Assembly (NCBI RefSeq): GCF_020424085.1
Contig: NZ_CP080203.1
Coordinates: 2,232,001 to 2,296,000, forward strand
Direction of reading: 5' to 3'
Length of the DNA: 64,000 nucleotides
DNA from: Mycetocola spongiae
GTDB lineage: Bacteria; Actinomycetota; Actinomycetes; Actinomycetales; Microbacteriaceae
Shown here: piece by piece, positions 7,912 through 15,821 of the stretch
Layout: every line of letters begins with the position of its first letter
Numbering within the stretch: position 1 is the stretch's first letter
Translations under genes and position numbers: made by a program
Notes under the pieces: model-generated
Databases searched by the model: none
What the model saw: only the letters and a program-made list of their open reading frames with translations
Told to the model about the DNA's origin: nothing

Positions 7912-9261
7912 CTAGATCCGCACGCCTCGCGCCCGCAGGAAAGCGGCGGGATCGGTATGACGTCCGTTGATCTCGATCTTGAGGTCGAGGTGCGGGCCGG
8001 TGGCCACACCGGTCATGCCCATATAGGCGATGACCTGGCCGCCGGCGACCTGGGCGCCCACGCGGGTGTTATAGCCGCTGAGGTGGCCGTAGACCGAGTG
8101 CACTCCGCCGCCGTGGTCCACGATCACGCGGTTACCAAAGCCTCCGGCGTTGCCCACAAAGATGACGGTTCCGGCCTGTACTGCCTTGATCTGGGTTCCG
8201 CTCGCGCCGCCGAAGTCGAGGCCGGCGTGGAAGGGAACCGAGCAGCCGTTGGGGCACATCACGGGGCGCGGGCCGTACCACGAGGTGATTCCACCGGGCG
8301 CGGGGCGCCACCAGCCGGAGCTGGACGGGGCGAAGTAGGTGCCGGTGCCGTTTCCGGTCTGCGGCGGCGGGGGAGTCACGGCTCCGCCGCCTCCGCCACC
8401 TCCGCCGGTACCGGGGCGGGGCTTATTGGCCTCGGCTGCCGCGGCCGCGGCGGCTGCCGCGGCGCGGGCCTCCGCCTGGCGGCGGGCCTCCTCCTCGGCG
8501 CGCTTGCGGGCCTCCTCGGCCCGAACGGCCACGCCCACGGCGTACTGCTGCTCCTCCTCGACGCGGGTGCCCTTAAGCGAGGCGAGCTGCTCGATCAGGC
8601 GACCCTGATTGGCCTCCTGCTCGGCCACGGCCGCCTGGGCGGCGTTGGCGGTGTCGGTCGCGCGCTGCAGCGAGGCGGAAGCGTCATCGCGGGCCTGCTG
8701 CAGGATGCCGGTGGCCACCTCGGCCTGGTCGTTGAGGCTCGTGACGAGGTTGGCGTCCTGCTTGGCCTTTTCCAGCACCTCGGTGGAGCGCGTGGTGAGC
8801 TTGGTCATGGCGCCGAGCTTATAGAGCGCGTCATCGGCAGCCCCGGGATCGGCGAGAAGTTCGAGGGAGGTGGAGGAGCCGGTACCGCGACCCATCTTGG
8901 CCATCAGCACGGCGACCTGGCCCGCGGAGGTTTCGGCCGCGGCGGTGGCGGTCTCGAGCTCGCTCGCGAGGCGGTTGGACTCGATCTCGGCCTGGGTGGC
9001 ATTGGCATCGGCGGTCTGGAACTCATTGGCCGCGATATTGGCGGCGGACTGCGTTTCGGCCACCGTGTTATTCAGCGATTCGATCAGGCCCTCGACGCGC
9101 GTGACCTCGGCCGCGGCGGAGGTTTCGTTCTGGCGGGCGCGCTCGACGTCCTCCCAGGAGGGGTAGTCTCCGGCGGCCGACGCGGGGGTGGTGACCCCCA
9201 GGGTGCCGATCAGCGCAAATAGGGCGATCGTGACCGCGCCGACGCGGGTACGTGCTCTCAC
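7912..9261 (-). CDS. Secreted M23 peptidoglycan endopeptidase with coiled-coil
   Basis: A 449-residue protein starting at GTG with AAGGAA upstream. Residues 1-30 are a signal peptide ending ASA-A; about 35-280 form a long heptad-rich coiled coil (EnvC/NlpD-like, Ala/Glu/Arg rich); a Gly/Pro linker follows; residues about 325-449 are the LytM/M23 domain. Conserved positions are H345 and D349 (FHAGLD), H393 (VYGHL) and H424, but the final ligand of the usual HxH motif is Asp (GPHLDLKI, D426). The family cleaves peptide cross-links in peptidoglycan. The enzyme acts outside the membrane; the coiled coil suggests control by a divisome or FtsEX-like partner (inference). Its leader is rich in hairpins. 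Confidence 0.92.
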   Translation of the reverse strand: MRARTRVGAVTIALFALIGTLGVTTPASAAGDYPSWEDVERARQNETSAAAEVTRVEGLIESLNNTVAETQSAANIAANEFQTADANATQAEIESNRLASELETATAAAETSAGQVAVLMAKMGRGTGSSTSLELLADPGAADDALYKLGAMTKLTTRSTEVLEKAKQDANLVTSLNDQAEVATGILQQARDDASASLQRATDTANAAQAAVAEQEANQGRLIEQLASLKGTRVEEEQQYAVGVAVRAEEARKRAEEEARRQAEARAAAAAAAAAAEANKPRPGTGGGGGGGGAVTPPPPQTGNGTGTYFAPSSSGWWRPAPGGITSWYGPRPVMCPNGCSVPFHAGLDFGGASGTQIKAVQAGTVIFVGNAGGFGNRVIVDHGGGVHSVYGHLSGYNTRVGAQVAGGQVIAYMGMTGVATGPHLDLKIEINGRHTDPAAFLRARGVRI

Positions 9262-9273
9262 GAGTGGTTCCTT

Positions 9274-9326
9274 CCAGCAGGGGCTCTTTTTCGGCGCAAC
9301 TGCTGGTGCGCCGGATTTCGCGCACC
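9274..9326 (-). promoter_or_regulatory. Two-hairpin leader of the M23 gene
   Basis: On the minus strand, stem GGTGCGC/GCGCACC (9326-9305, 8-nt loop) abuts stem CCAGCAG/CTGCTGG (9306-9274), whose loop carries an A-rich stretch (CGAAAAAG); AAGGAA and the GTG start follow directly. A comparable arrangement precedes the second M23 gene at 39.2 kb. Structure is predicted by eye only. Confidence 0.4.
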
Positions 9327-9601
9327 CCGAACTAGGGACACGCCCGAACCGATTACAACAAACCTACGCGAGGAAAGCAAACCCCCGTCGCGTTTGGTGG
9401 GCGTGTTCCCCGATTTGATCGGGGATAATTCCGCGCCGGGGCGGGCGGGTGCGGGTTTATGGTGCGCGGAACCGGTGTGACGGCCCGCATCCCGGGTATG
9501 TGCGGGCGCCCTTGCCGCGAGTCGCGTTAAAAACAAGCCCCGACCAGGAAATTCTCAGAAATCATACAGCTTTGGATCTGGTATTTCCGCCCCGCGCGAG
9601 G
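9327..9601. other. Intergenic region between divergent M23 and clpB genes
   Basis: This non-coding stretch holds an 8-bp perfect inverted repeat TCCCCGAT-TTG-ATCGGGGA (9407-9425) of unknown role and a possible minus-strand -10 (TGTAAT, complement of 9352-9357) for the M23 gene. I found no credible ORF or known riboswitch in it. Confidence 0.4.
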
Positions 9602-9626
9602 TAAACTTGAGTCATCAACACTCAAC
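9602..9626 (+). promoter_or_regulatory. clpB promoter -10 overlapped by HAIR element 3
   Basis: TAAACT (9602-9607) runs into CTTGAGT-N7-ACTCAAC (9606-9626), a near-perfect HAIR. The junction TAAACTTGAGT is identical to the one at dnaK, so HspR should repress both in the same way. The -35 region is poorly conserved. Confidence 0.85.
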
Positions 9627-9706
9627 TTTTGGGGTAGCGCCGGACCGGCGCACCCCGCGAGGGCCCCGCTCCGGGGCCCCCGTACACGAGCGAAAGGGTA
9701 AAACAT

Positions 9707-11845
9707 ATGCAGCCAGGTCAGCAGCCACCCCAGGAAGAAATGAAGAGCGCGCTCGAACAGTACGGGGTTAACCTCACCGAGATTGCCGCCACCGGCAAGC
9801 TCGACCCCGTCATCGGCCGCGACGCCGAGATCCGCCGCGTGAGCCAGGTGCTCACCCGGCGCACCAAAAACAACCCCGTCCTTATTGGTGAGCCCGGCGT
9901 TGGTAAAACCGCCGTGGTTGAGGGCCTCGCCCAGCGCATCGTCGCGGGCGATGTTGCCGACTCACTTAAGGGCAAGCAGATCGTCTCGTTGGACCTGGCA
10001 GCCCTCGTGGCCGGGGCCAAATATCGCGGCGAATTTGAGGAGCGCCTGAAGGCGGTCCTTAAGGAGATTAACGACGCCGACGGGCAGATCATCACGTTCA
10101 TCGATGAGCTGCACACCCTGATGGGCGCGGGCGCGGGCGAGGGGTCGGTTGCGGCCTCCAATATGCTCAAGCCCATGCTCGCCCGCGGTGAGCTGCGCCT
10201 GATCGGTGCCACCACGCTGGACGAGTATCGCCAGTACATCGAGGTGGATGCCGCGATGGAACGCCGCTTCCAGCAGGTTTATGTGGGCGAGCCCTCGGTC
10301 GAGGACACCATCGCGATCCTGCGTGGGCTCAAGGAGCGCTATGAGGCGCACCATAAGGTCACGATCGCCGATTCCGCCCTGGTGGCCGCCGCATCGCTCT
10401 CCGCCCGCTATATCCCCGCGCGTCAGCTGCCGGATAAGGCCATCGACCTGATCGATGAGGCCGCGTCCCGGCTGCGCATGGAGATCGACTCCGCCCCCGT
10501 GGAGATCGACGAGCTGCGCCGCAGCGTGGACCGGCTGAAGCTGGAGGAGCTTGCGCTCAAGCGCGAGAAGGACGACGCCTCGAAGCAGCGCCTCGTGGAT
10601 CTGCGCGCCGACCTCAAGGAGCGCCAGGAGACCCTGCGTGGCCTCCAGGAGCGCTGGGAGGCCGAGCGGAAGAGCCTTAACCGCGTGGGTGAGCTCAAGG
10701 AAAAGCTCGATCAGGCCCGCATCGACGCCGATCGCGCCCAGCGCGAGGGCAAGCTGGAGAAGGCCTCGAAGCTGCTCTACGGTGAGATCCCCGTGATCGA
10801 GCGCGAGCTCGCCGCGGCGGAGAGCGCCGAGAGCCACGGGGAGCGCATGGTGAACGACCAGGTGGGCTCCGATGATATCGCCGCGGTGATTGCCGCCTGG
10901 ACGGGCATCCCGGTGGGGCGCCTGCTCCAGGGCGAGACCGAGAAGCTCCTGCACCTCGAGGGTGAGCTCGGAAAGCGCCTGATCGGCCAGAAGAAGGCCG
11001 TGGCCGCGGTGGCCGATGCGGTGCGCCGCAGCCGGGCCGGAATCTCCGATCCCAACCGTCCCACGGGTTCCTTTATGTTCCTCGGACCCACGGGTGTGGG
11101 TAAGACGGAGCTGGCCAAGGCGCTTGCGGAGTTCCTCTTTGACGACGAGAAGGCGATGGTACGCATCGATATGTCGGAGTACGGCGAGAAATTCGCGGTC
11201 TCCCGGCTGGTGGGTGCCCCGCCCGGATACGTGGGTTATGAGCAGGGTGGTCAGCTCACCGAGGCCGTGCGTCGCCGCCCGTATTCGGTGGTGCTCCTGG
11301 ACGAGGTGGAGAAGGCTCACCCCGAGGTATTTGACGTGCTCCTGCAGGTGCTGGACGACGGCCGCTTGACCGATGGCCAGGGCCGCACGGTGGACTTCCG
11401 CAATACGATCCTGATCCTCACCTCGAACCTGGGTTCGCAGGTGCTGATCGATCCGACGCTGGACCTGGACACCAAGGAGGCCGCGGTGCAGCAGGCGGTC
11501 CGGCAGGCGTTTAAGCCCGAGTTTGTGAACCGCCTCGACGATATCGTGGTGTTCCAGGCCCTGACCGAGGCCGACCTCGGTCAGATCGTGGAGCTCTATA
11601 TCGATCGCCTGCAGCGCCGCCTGTCCTCGCGCCGGCTGACCCTCGCGGTCACCCCGGATGCGCGGGCCTGGCTCGCCGAGCGCGGCTATGACCCGATGTA
11701 TGGTGCCCGCCCGCTGCGTCGCCTGATGCAGAAGGAGATCGACGACCGGCTCGCTACCGCGCTGCTGGACGGCTCGATTCGCGATGGCGATACCGTGCAG
11801 GTGGGCCTGGCCGAGTCCGGGGATACCCTCACGGTCGGCGCCTAG
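9707..11845 (+). CDS. clpB: Disaggregase ClpB without N-terminal domain
   Basis: The 712-residue protein has NBD1 with Walker A GEPGVGKT (61-68) and sensor/Walker B FIDELH, the coiled-coil middle domain (about 255-380) typical of ClpB/Hsp104, NBD2 with GPTGVGKT (460-467) and the C-terminal D2 small domain. It lacks the roughly 150-residue Clp_N domain of canonical ClpB (about 860 residues): the protein begins only about 20 residues before NBD1. This is not a truncation artefact, because a HAIR-controlled promoter, leader and CGAAAGGG ribosome site lie directly upstream. It extracts proteins from aggregates together with DnaK. It is monocistronic, with a terminator after it. Confidence 0.97.
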   Translation: MQPGQQPPQEEMKSALEQYGVNLTEIAATGKLDPVIGRDAEIRRVSQVLTRRTKNNPVLIGEPGVGKTAVVEGLAQRIVAGDVADSLKGKQIVSLDLAALVAGAKYRGEFEERLKAVLKEINDADGQIITFIDELHTLMGAGAGEGSVAASNMLKPMLARGELRLIGATTLDEYRQYIEVDAAMERRFQQVYVGEPSVEDTIAILRGLKERYEAHHKVTIADSALVAAASLSARYIPARQLPDKAIDLIDEAASRLRMEIDSAPVEIDELRRSVDRLKLEELALKREKDDASKQRLVDLRADLKERQETLRGLQERWEAERKSLNRVGELKEKLDQARIDADRAQREGKLEKASKLLYGEIPVIERELAAAESAESHGERMVNDQVGSDDIAAVIAAWTGIPVGRLLQGETEKLLHLEGELGKRLIGQKKAVAAVADAVRRSRAGISDPNRPTGSFMFLGPTGVGKTELAKALAEFLFDDEKAMVRIDMSEYGEKFAVSRLVGAPPGYVGYEQGGQLTEAVRRRPYSVVLLDEVEKAHPEVFDVLLQVLDDGRLTDGQGRTVDFRNTILILTSNLGSQVLIDPTLDLDTKEAAVQQAVRQAFKPEFVNRLDDIVVFQALTEADLGQIVELYIDRLQRRLSSRRLTLAVTPDARAWLAERGYDPMYGARPLRRLMQKEIDDRLATALLDGSIRDGDTVQVGLAESGDTLTVGA

Positions 11846-11861
11846 CCCCCGGCACTACCCG

Positions 11862-11901
11862 GCGGGGTGCCGCTTCCCTCGGGGAGCGGCACCCCGCTTT
11901 T
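11862..11901 (+). terminator. Terminator of clpB
   Basis: GCGGGGTGCCGCT pairs with AGCGGCACCCCGC (11862-11874 and 11885-11897), followed by TTTTG. Confidence 0.85.
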
Positions 11902-11965
11902 GCTGTCCCGGGGTGCGATCGCGAGCGCCCGCAGCACTTTTCCTCGCGTCTCGCCCCCGCGTGGT

Positions 11966-11981
11966 ATACCCTAGGGGGTAT
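11966..11981. promoter_or_regulatory. CstR/CsoR-type operator over promoter and start
   Basis: ATACCCTAGGGGGTAT is a near-perfect palindrome matching the C-tract/G-tract operators of the CsoR/CstR family. It contains a TACCCT -10 (11967-11972) placed 7 nt before the ATG at 11980, so the operator covers both the -10 and the start codon of a leaderless message. The cognate repressor is probably the CstR-like gene that ends this operon. Confidence 0.75.
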
Positions 11982-13644
11982 GTCTAGAACCGTGATTATC
12001 GGCGGGGTGGCCGGCGGGATGTCCGCCGCCACACGCCTGCGCCGCCTCGATGAGACCGCCGAGATTATCGTGCTTGAGCGCGGGGAACACGTGTCCTTCG
12101 CGAACTGTGGGCTCCCGTATTATCTCGGCGGCGTAATCGAGGAGCGGGACGCACTGCTGCCGCAGACCCCCGCCGGGCTCGGGCGGCGCTTTGGGCTCGA
12201 CGTGCGCGTGCGGCACGAGGCCGTGGCGATCAACCCCGGGCGGCGCACCGTGAGCGTGCGCAACCTCGCCACCGGCGCGCTCGCCGAGGAGGGCTATGAC
12301 ACCCTGATCCTCTCCCCCGGAGCCGCGCCCGTGCGGCCCAACATCCCCGGGCTGGACCCCGCCGCGCTCCTCTCCCTGCGCGATATCGCCGATACCGATG
12401 CGCTGCAGGCAGCCATCACCGCCGCGGCCCCCGGCTCCCGCGCCGTGGTGCTCGGCGGCGGATTCATCGGCGTGGAGATGGCCGAGAACCTGCGGGCGCG
12501 CGGCCTCGACGTGACCCTCGTGCAGCGCGGCGGCCAGATCCTGCGCGCACTGGATATCGAGATGGCCGGCCCCGTGGCCGCCCACCTGAGGGCCGCGGGG
12601 GTGGACCTTCGCCTTAATACCACCGCGATCGGCTATGAGGACGGGCGGCTCCTGCTCTCCGATGGCTCCCGGGTCGAGGCCGCGCTGATCGTCTCGGCGA
12701 TCGGCGTGCGCCCCGAAACCGGCCTCGCCGCGGCCGCCGGGCTGGAAATTGGCGTGACCGGCGGCATCCGCGTGGACTCCACCGGACGCACCAGCCACCC
12801 GCATATCTATGCGGTGGGGGACGCCGCCGAAAAAACCGACCTGATCCTGGGCGAGCCCCGGCTGATTCCCCTCGCCGGGCTCGCCAATCGGCACGGCCGC
12901 GCCGTGGCCGATCGCATCGCCGGGCTGGACGCCCACCAGCGCGGGGCACTGGCCACCTCAATCGTGGAATTCCGCGGCCTCGCCGCCGCCGCCGTGGGCT
13001 GGAACGAACGCGAACTGCGCGAGCGGGGCATCGTCCCGCGGATCATCCACACCCACCCGGCCAGCCACGCGGGCTATTATCCGGGCGCGGAACCGATATC
13101 GCTGAAGCTCCTGGTGGACCCCGGGAACGACCGCATCCTCGGGGCCCAGGCCGTGGGGCGTGACGGGATCGATAAGCGCATCGACGTGCTGGCCACCGCG
13201 ATCTCCGCGGGCGTGACCGCGAGCGCGCTCGCCGACCTGGAGCTGGCCTATGCCCCGCAATTTGGCTCGGCCAAGGACCCCGTGAATATGCTCGGCTATA
13301 TCGCGGGCAATCAGACGCTCGGGGCCGATCCCACGCTGCAATGGCACGAGCTGGCCGCGGCCCTGGACACCGGCGCCACGTTCCTCGATGTGCGCGGCGG
13401 GGCCCAGCTCGCCGAGGGCCTCGTGCCCGGGTCCCGGCATGTGCCCGTGGAAATGCTGCGCGAGGTTGAGCCCACGCTGCCGCCCGGGCCGCTCATCATC
13501 CACTGCCGCGTGGGCCAGGGTGCGCATACGGCGCAGCGCCTGCTGACGCAGCTCGGCCGCGAGGTGCGTAACCTGGACGGAGGCTATGTCACCTGGCGGG
13601 CCGGCGTGGACGCCCTCGCCGCGGCGAGGCCGCAGACCCCCTAA
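11980..13644 (+). CDS. CoA-disulfide (persulfide) reductase-rhodanese fusion
   Basis: The 554-residue protein starts with the FAD-binding Rossmann motif GGVAGGMSAATRLRR, has the single active-site cysteine of CoA-disulfide reductases in SFANCGLPYYLGG (C43, the same position as in the staphylococcal enzyme), an NAD(P)H-binding GGGFIGVEMAENL motif, the dimerisation domain, and a C-terminal rhodanese domain with active-site loop CRVGQG (C509). This is the CDR-RHD architecture, which reduces CoA-disulfides, CoA-persulfide or polysulfides using NAD(P)H. It acts in the cytoplasm. It is first in a three-gene operon with a rhodanese and a CstR-like repressor and is probably induced by persulfide. Confidence 0.9.
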   Translation: MSRTVIIGGVAGGMSAATRLRRLDETAEIIVLERGEHVSFANCGLPYYLGGVIEERDALLPQTPAGLGRRFGLDVRVRHEAVAINPGRRTVSVRNLATGALAEEGYDTLILSPGAAPVRPNIPGLDPAALLSLRDIADTDALQAAITAAAPGSRAVVLGGGFIGVEMAENLRARGLDVTLVQRGGQILRALDIEMAGPVAAHLRAAGVDLRLNTTAIGYEDGRLLLSDGSRVEAALIVSAIGVRPETGLAAAAGLEIGVTGGIRVDSTGRTSHPHIYAVGDAAEKTDLILGEPRLIPLAGLANRHGRAVADRIAGLDAHQRGALATSIVEFRGLAAAAVGWNERELRERGIVPRIIHTHPASHAGYYPGAEPISLKLLVDPGNDRILGAQAVGRDGIDKRIDVLATAISAGVTASALADLELAYAPQFGSAKDPVNMLGYIAGNQTLGADPTLQWHELAAALDTGATFLDVRGGAQLAEGLVPGSRHVPVEMLREVEPTLPPGPLIIHCRVGQGAHTAQRLLTQLGREVRNLDGGYVTWRAGVDALAAARPQTP

Positions 13645-13673
13645 TCCCGTCTCCCATCGTGAGGAATCAGAAT

Positions 13674-13991
13674 ATGCAGGAAATCACCGTCACCGAACTG
13701 GCCGCACTTGGCCTCGACAAAACCATCATCGACGTGCGCGAGCCCGAGGAGCATGCCCAGGGCGTGGCACCCGGGGTCACGCTGCTGCCGATGAGCCAGT
13801 TCATGGAGCGCGAGGCCGAGCTGCCCGAGGAGGGCCCGCTCTATATTATTTGTGCCGCGGGAGGCCGCAGCGCGCGCGTCGTTGCCTATCTGGAGCAGCG
13901 CGGAATCGAGGCCGTGAACGTCCTCGGTGGCATGGGGGCCTGGTCCCAGGCCGGGCTGCCGGTGGCCGCGGGCCCGGGCGGCGCGGAATGA
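13674..13991 (+). CDS. Single-domain rhodanese sulfurtransferase
   Basis: A 105-residue rhodanese with the DVREPEEH substrate-side motif near residue 20 and active-site loop CAAGGRS (C60), a six-residue loop typical of sulfurtransferases rather than Cdc25-type phosphatases. It should carry a cysteine persulfide and hand sulfane sulfur to or from small thiols in the cytoplasm. I chose the ATG with GTGAGGAA ten bases upstream; the GTG inside that sequence (13659) is in frame but would destroy the ribosome site. It lies 29 bp after the reductase gene and overlaps the repressor by four bases. Confidence 0.9.
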   Translation: MQEITVTELAALGLDKTIIDVREPEEHAQGVAPGVTLLPMSQFMEREAELPEEGPLYIICAAGGRSARVVAYLEQRGIEAVNVLGGMGAWSQAGLPVAAGPGGAE

Positions 13992-14275
13992 GTGGCCCGG
14001 GGCAGTCGCCCGCGGAGGATGAGGCCCGCCGGAAGATCCTGAACCGGCTGCGCCGCGCGCAGGGCCAGCTGGCCGCGGTGATCACCGCGGTGGAGGCCGA
14101 GGCCGGATGCCGCACCGTGATTACCCAGCTCTCCGCGTGCACCGCCGCGCTGGATCGCGCGGGGTTTGCGATCGTGACCGAGGCCCTGAAGGAGTGCGTG
14201 ACCGAGGGGGAAACCTCCGATCCCGATGCGCTGAGCCTCGCGGAACTGGAAAAGCTCTTCCTGACCCTCGCCTAA
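13988..14275 (+). CDS. cstR: CstR-like persulfide-sensing repressor (CsoR family)
   Basis: The 95-residue protein is an all-helical CsoR/RcnR-family (DUF156) regulator (KILNRLRRAQGQLAAV). C41 and C70 are spaced 29 apart, exactly as the two reactive cysteines of CstR (C31/C60). The histidine that completes the Cu(I) site of CsoR (25 residues after the first Cys) is Ala66 here, so copper sensing is unlikely; per- or polysulfide cross-linking of the two thiols is the better model. A third cysteine, C51, is present. Start ATG overlaps the rhodanese stop (ATGA), implying coupling. Its target is presumably the palindrome at 11966-11981, giving autoregulation. Confidence 0.85.
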   Translation: MSGPGQSPAEDEARRKILNRLRRAQGQLAAVITAVEAEAGCRTVITQLSACTAALDRAGFAIVTEALKECVTEGETSDPDALSLAELEKLFLTLA

Positions 14276-14277
14276 AT

Positions 14278-14317
14278 AAAACGGCCGCCGCCCACACTCG
14301 TGGGCGACGGCCGTTTT
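14278..14317. terminator. Bidirectional terminator
   Basis: AAAACGGCCG pairs with CGGCCGTTTT (14278-14287 and 14308-14317), extended by CGCCCA/TGGGCG inside; T-runs on both strands, between cstR and the convergent small ORF. Confidence 0.9.
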
Positions 14318-14320
14318 AGG

Positions 14321-14536
14321 CTAGGCGGCGGGGCATAACCGCGGCGCCTCGGCGGCACGCGCCGCGGCCTCGCGATGCGCCTCGATGGCCGCAAAATCGG
14401 CCTCGATCCGGTGCATCCCGAGCCGGGTGAGGCCCACGCTCATCAGAACGAGGCGCAGCCGGAGCAGCGCCAGCCCGCGCAGGCACATGCGCACGGCGCG
14501 CGCGGGGCGGGTGGTGTGATTCGGGAGGAGGGCCAT
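14321..14536 (-). CDS. Small basic hypothetical protein
   Basis: A 71-residue ORF with a hydrophobic, Arg-punctuated centre (LRGLALLRLRLVLMSVGL) and an Ala/Glu-rich helical tail. The ATG has TAAGGAA about 5-6 nt upstream and begins 9 bp after the nitroreductase stop, and the ORF ends right at a bidirectional terminator, all of which supports a real gene. I do not recognise the family. The central segment could be an amphipathic or membrane-associated helix. Confidence 0.5.
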   Translation of the reverse strand: MALLPNHTTRPARAVRMCLRGLALLRLRLVLMSVGLTRLGMHRIEADFAAIEAHREAAARAAEAPRLCPAA

Positions 14537-14545
14537 GGGGATTCC

Positions 14546-15136
14546 TTAGTCGTTAACGATGACGATATCCGCGAGGGCCTTGCGCTCGCGGGGGGCGGTC
14601 TCGCGCTCGCGCAGGAAACCGTCCTCGAGGGTATCGGGGGCCGCGAGCTCGCCCACGGCGGTCACGGTGAAGGGCACAAGGCGCTCCTCAAGCGAGAACG
14701 CGGTGCTCAGGGCGGCACCGTCAAATCCGGCCATCTGGTGAACAAACAGGCCGTCCTTATGGGCCTGCACGCTGAAGTGCGCCACGGCCTGGCCGAGGTC
14801 GTAATAGGCCCAGGGCTGGGCGTTGCCCTCGGCATCCGTGGGCTCGGCCACGGCCACGAGCAGGACGCTCGCGCGGTGGGCCCAGGCCTGGTTGAAGCCC
14901 ACGAGGGCATCCACAACCTTCTGGAAGGACTCGGTGCCGCGGCGGGCCAGGATGAACCGCCAGGGCTGGCTGTTATTGGCGCTCGGGCTCCAACGCGCGG
15001 CCTCGAGGGCGGCGGTCAGGGTGGTCTCGTTGATGATGGCCTCGGGAACATAGGCGCGCGGGCTCCAGCGGGCGGCGAGTACCTGGCTGATCGGGGCCGA
15101 GGTCTGGGCGTGGCGGGAGGTATCGGTGATGGTCAT
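14546..15136 (-). CDS. Nitroreductase-family flavoprotein
   Basis: A 196-residue protein with the FMN-binding nitroreductase fold: an early Arg-rich motif (RWSPRAY), WSPSANNSQPWRF (FMN/phosphate contacts) near residue 45-57, and the C-terminal family region. Members reduce nitro, quinone or ene substrates with NAD(P)H; the actual substrate is not predictable here. Start is the ATG with GAAAGGAA nine bases upstream; a longer in-frame extension to 15223 has no ribosome site and unrelated composition. It forms a likely two-gene unit with the small ORF downstream. Confidence 0.88.
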   Translation of the reverse strand: MTITDTSRHAQTSAPISQVLAARWSPRAYVPEAIINETTLTAALEAARWSPSANNSQPWRFILARRGTESFQKVVDALVGFNQAWAHRASVLLVAVAEPTDAEGNAQPWAYYDLGQAVAHFSVQAHKDGLFVHQMAGFDGAALSTAFSLEERLVPFTVTAVGELAAPDTLEDGFLRERETAPRERKALADIVIVND

Positions 15137-15376
15137 GCGGGAGGTTCCTTTCGAGGGGCGGTGCGGTACGCGGAGGCGGTGCACATACCGGGCGAGTCTG
15201 CGACCGCAAGGCCCGGGGTACACGGGTAATAACCCCCGTCACGGGGTTGGGTATTCCCGGAAGTCCAAAAAAGTTGCGCGGGATTTTCCGGCGGCGTCTA
15301 GGGGCCCTGGATTGCGTGCCAAAAAAGCGTGTACGATCGACGGGAGCGTTCCGCCCCGGGACGCGAGAGGACCCCC

Positions 15377-15808
15377 ATGACCATCCCCTCTACCTCCCGA
15401 GTTCTCAGCGCCACCGCGAGCCGCCGCGGCCGCTGGTGGCAGATCGATATCCCCGAGCTCAACACGGGTGGGCAATCGCCCTCGATCCGCGAGATCCCCG
15501 AGATCGCCGCGGAGATCGCCGGCGAATACCTCGCCGTGGAGCCGTGCACGCTTGAGGTGAGGACAGCGATTGAGCTTCCCGGTGCCGCCGCCGGAATCTG
15601 GGCCGAGGCCAATCAGCGCGAGGCCCGCGGCCGCGCCGAGATCATCGAGGCCGCGCGCCTGCGCCGGGATACCCTGCGCTCGCTCGCCGAGCAGGGGCTC
15701 AGCCAGGCCGATATCGCCCGGCTGCTGCGGCTGACCCCGCAGCGCGTGAGCCAGCTCATGAACGATACCGATCCCGCGGCCGCGTGCCCGGAGTCGCCCG
15801 CGGGCTAG
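15377..15808 (+). CDS. HicB-like domain protein with C-terminal HTH, no HicA partner
   Basis: A 143-residue protein. The N-terminal part (GRWWQIDIPELN to about residue 70) resembles the HicB antitoxin fold (strand with W-x-I-x-x-P-E-L, then helix and a strand LEVRTAIELP). The C-terminal part has a short helix-turn-helix (LAEQGLSQADIARLLRLTPQRVSQLMN, quoted in two pieces: LSQADIARLLRL and TPQRVSQLMN). Type II HicB antitoxins normally sit beside a small HicA toxin, but none is visible on either side: upstream is 240 bp of non-coding DNA and downstream is acs, converging after 13 bp. It may be a stand-alone regulator. GAGAGGA precedes the ATG. Confidence 0.65.
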   Translation: MTIPSTSRVLSATASRRGRWWQIDIPELNTGGQSPSIREIPEIAAEIAGEYLAVEPCTLEVRTAIELPGAAAGIWAEANQREARGRAEIIEAARLRRDTLRSLAEQGLSQADIARLLRLTPQRVSQLMNDTDPAAACPESPAG

Positions 15809-15821
15809 GCGCGGCGCATTA

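Noticed and set aside
8400-8520. Possible frameshift or sequence error in the Ala/Arg-rich coiled coil of the M23 gene
   Set aside because: The frame is continuous from signal peptide to M23 domain; low complexity only reflects Ala/Glu/Arg heptads and a Gly linker.
9262-9480. c-di-AMP (ydaO-type) riboswitch before the M23 gene
   Set aside because: The element often precedes wall-hydrolase genes in actinobacteria, but I could not find its conserved GGGTGAATC or CAGCTAACCTCG cores on either strand.
13988-14275. Copper-sensing CsoR
   Set aside because: The His of the C-H-C copper site is Ala66, there is no copper exporter or chaperone nearby, and the partners are sulfur-handling enzymes.
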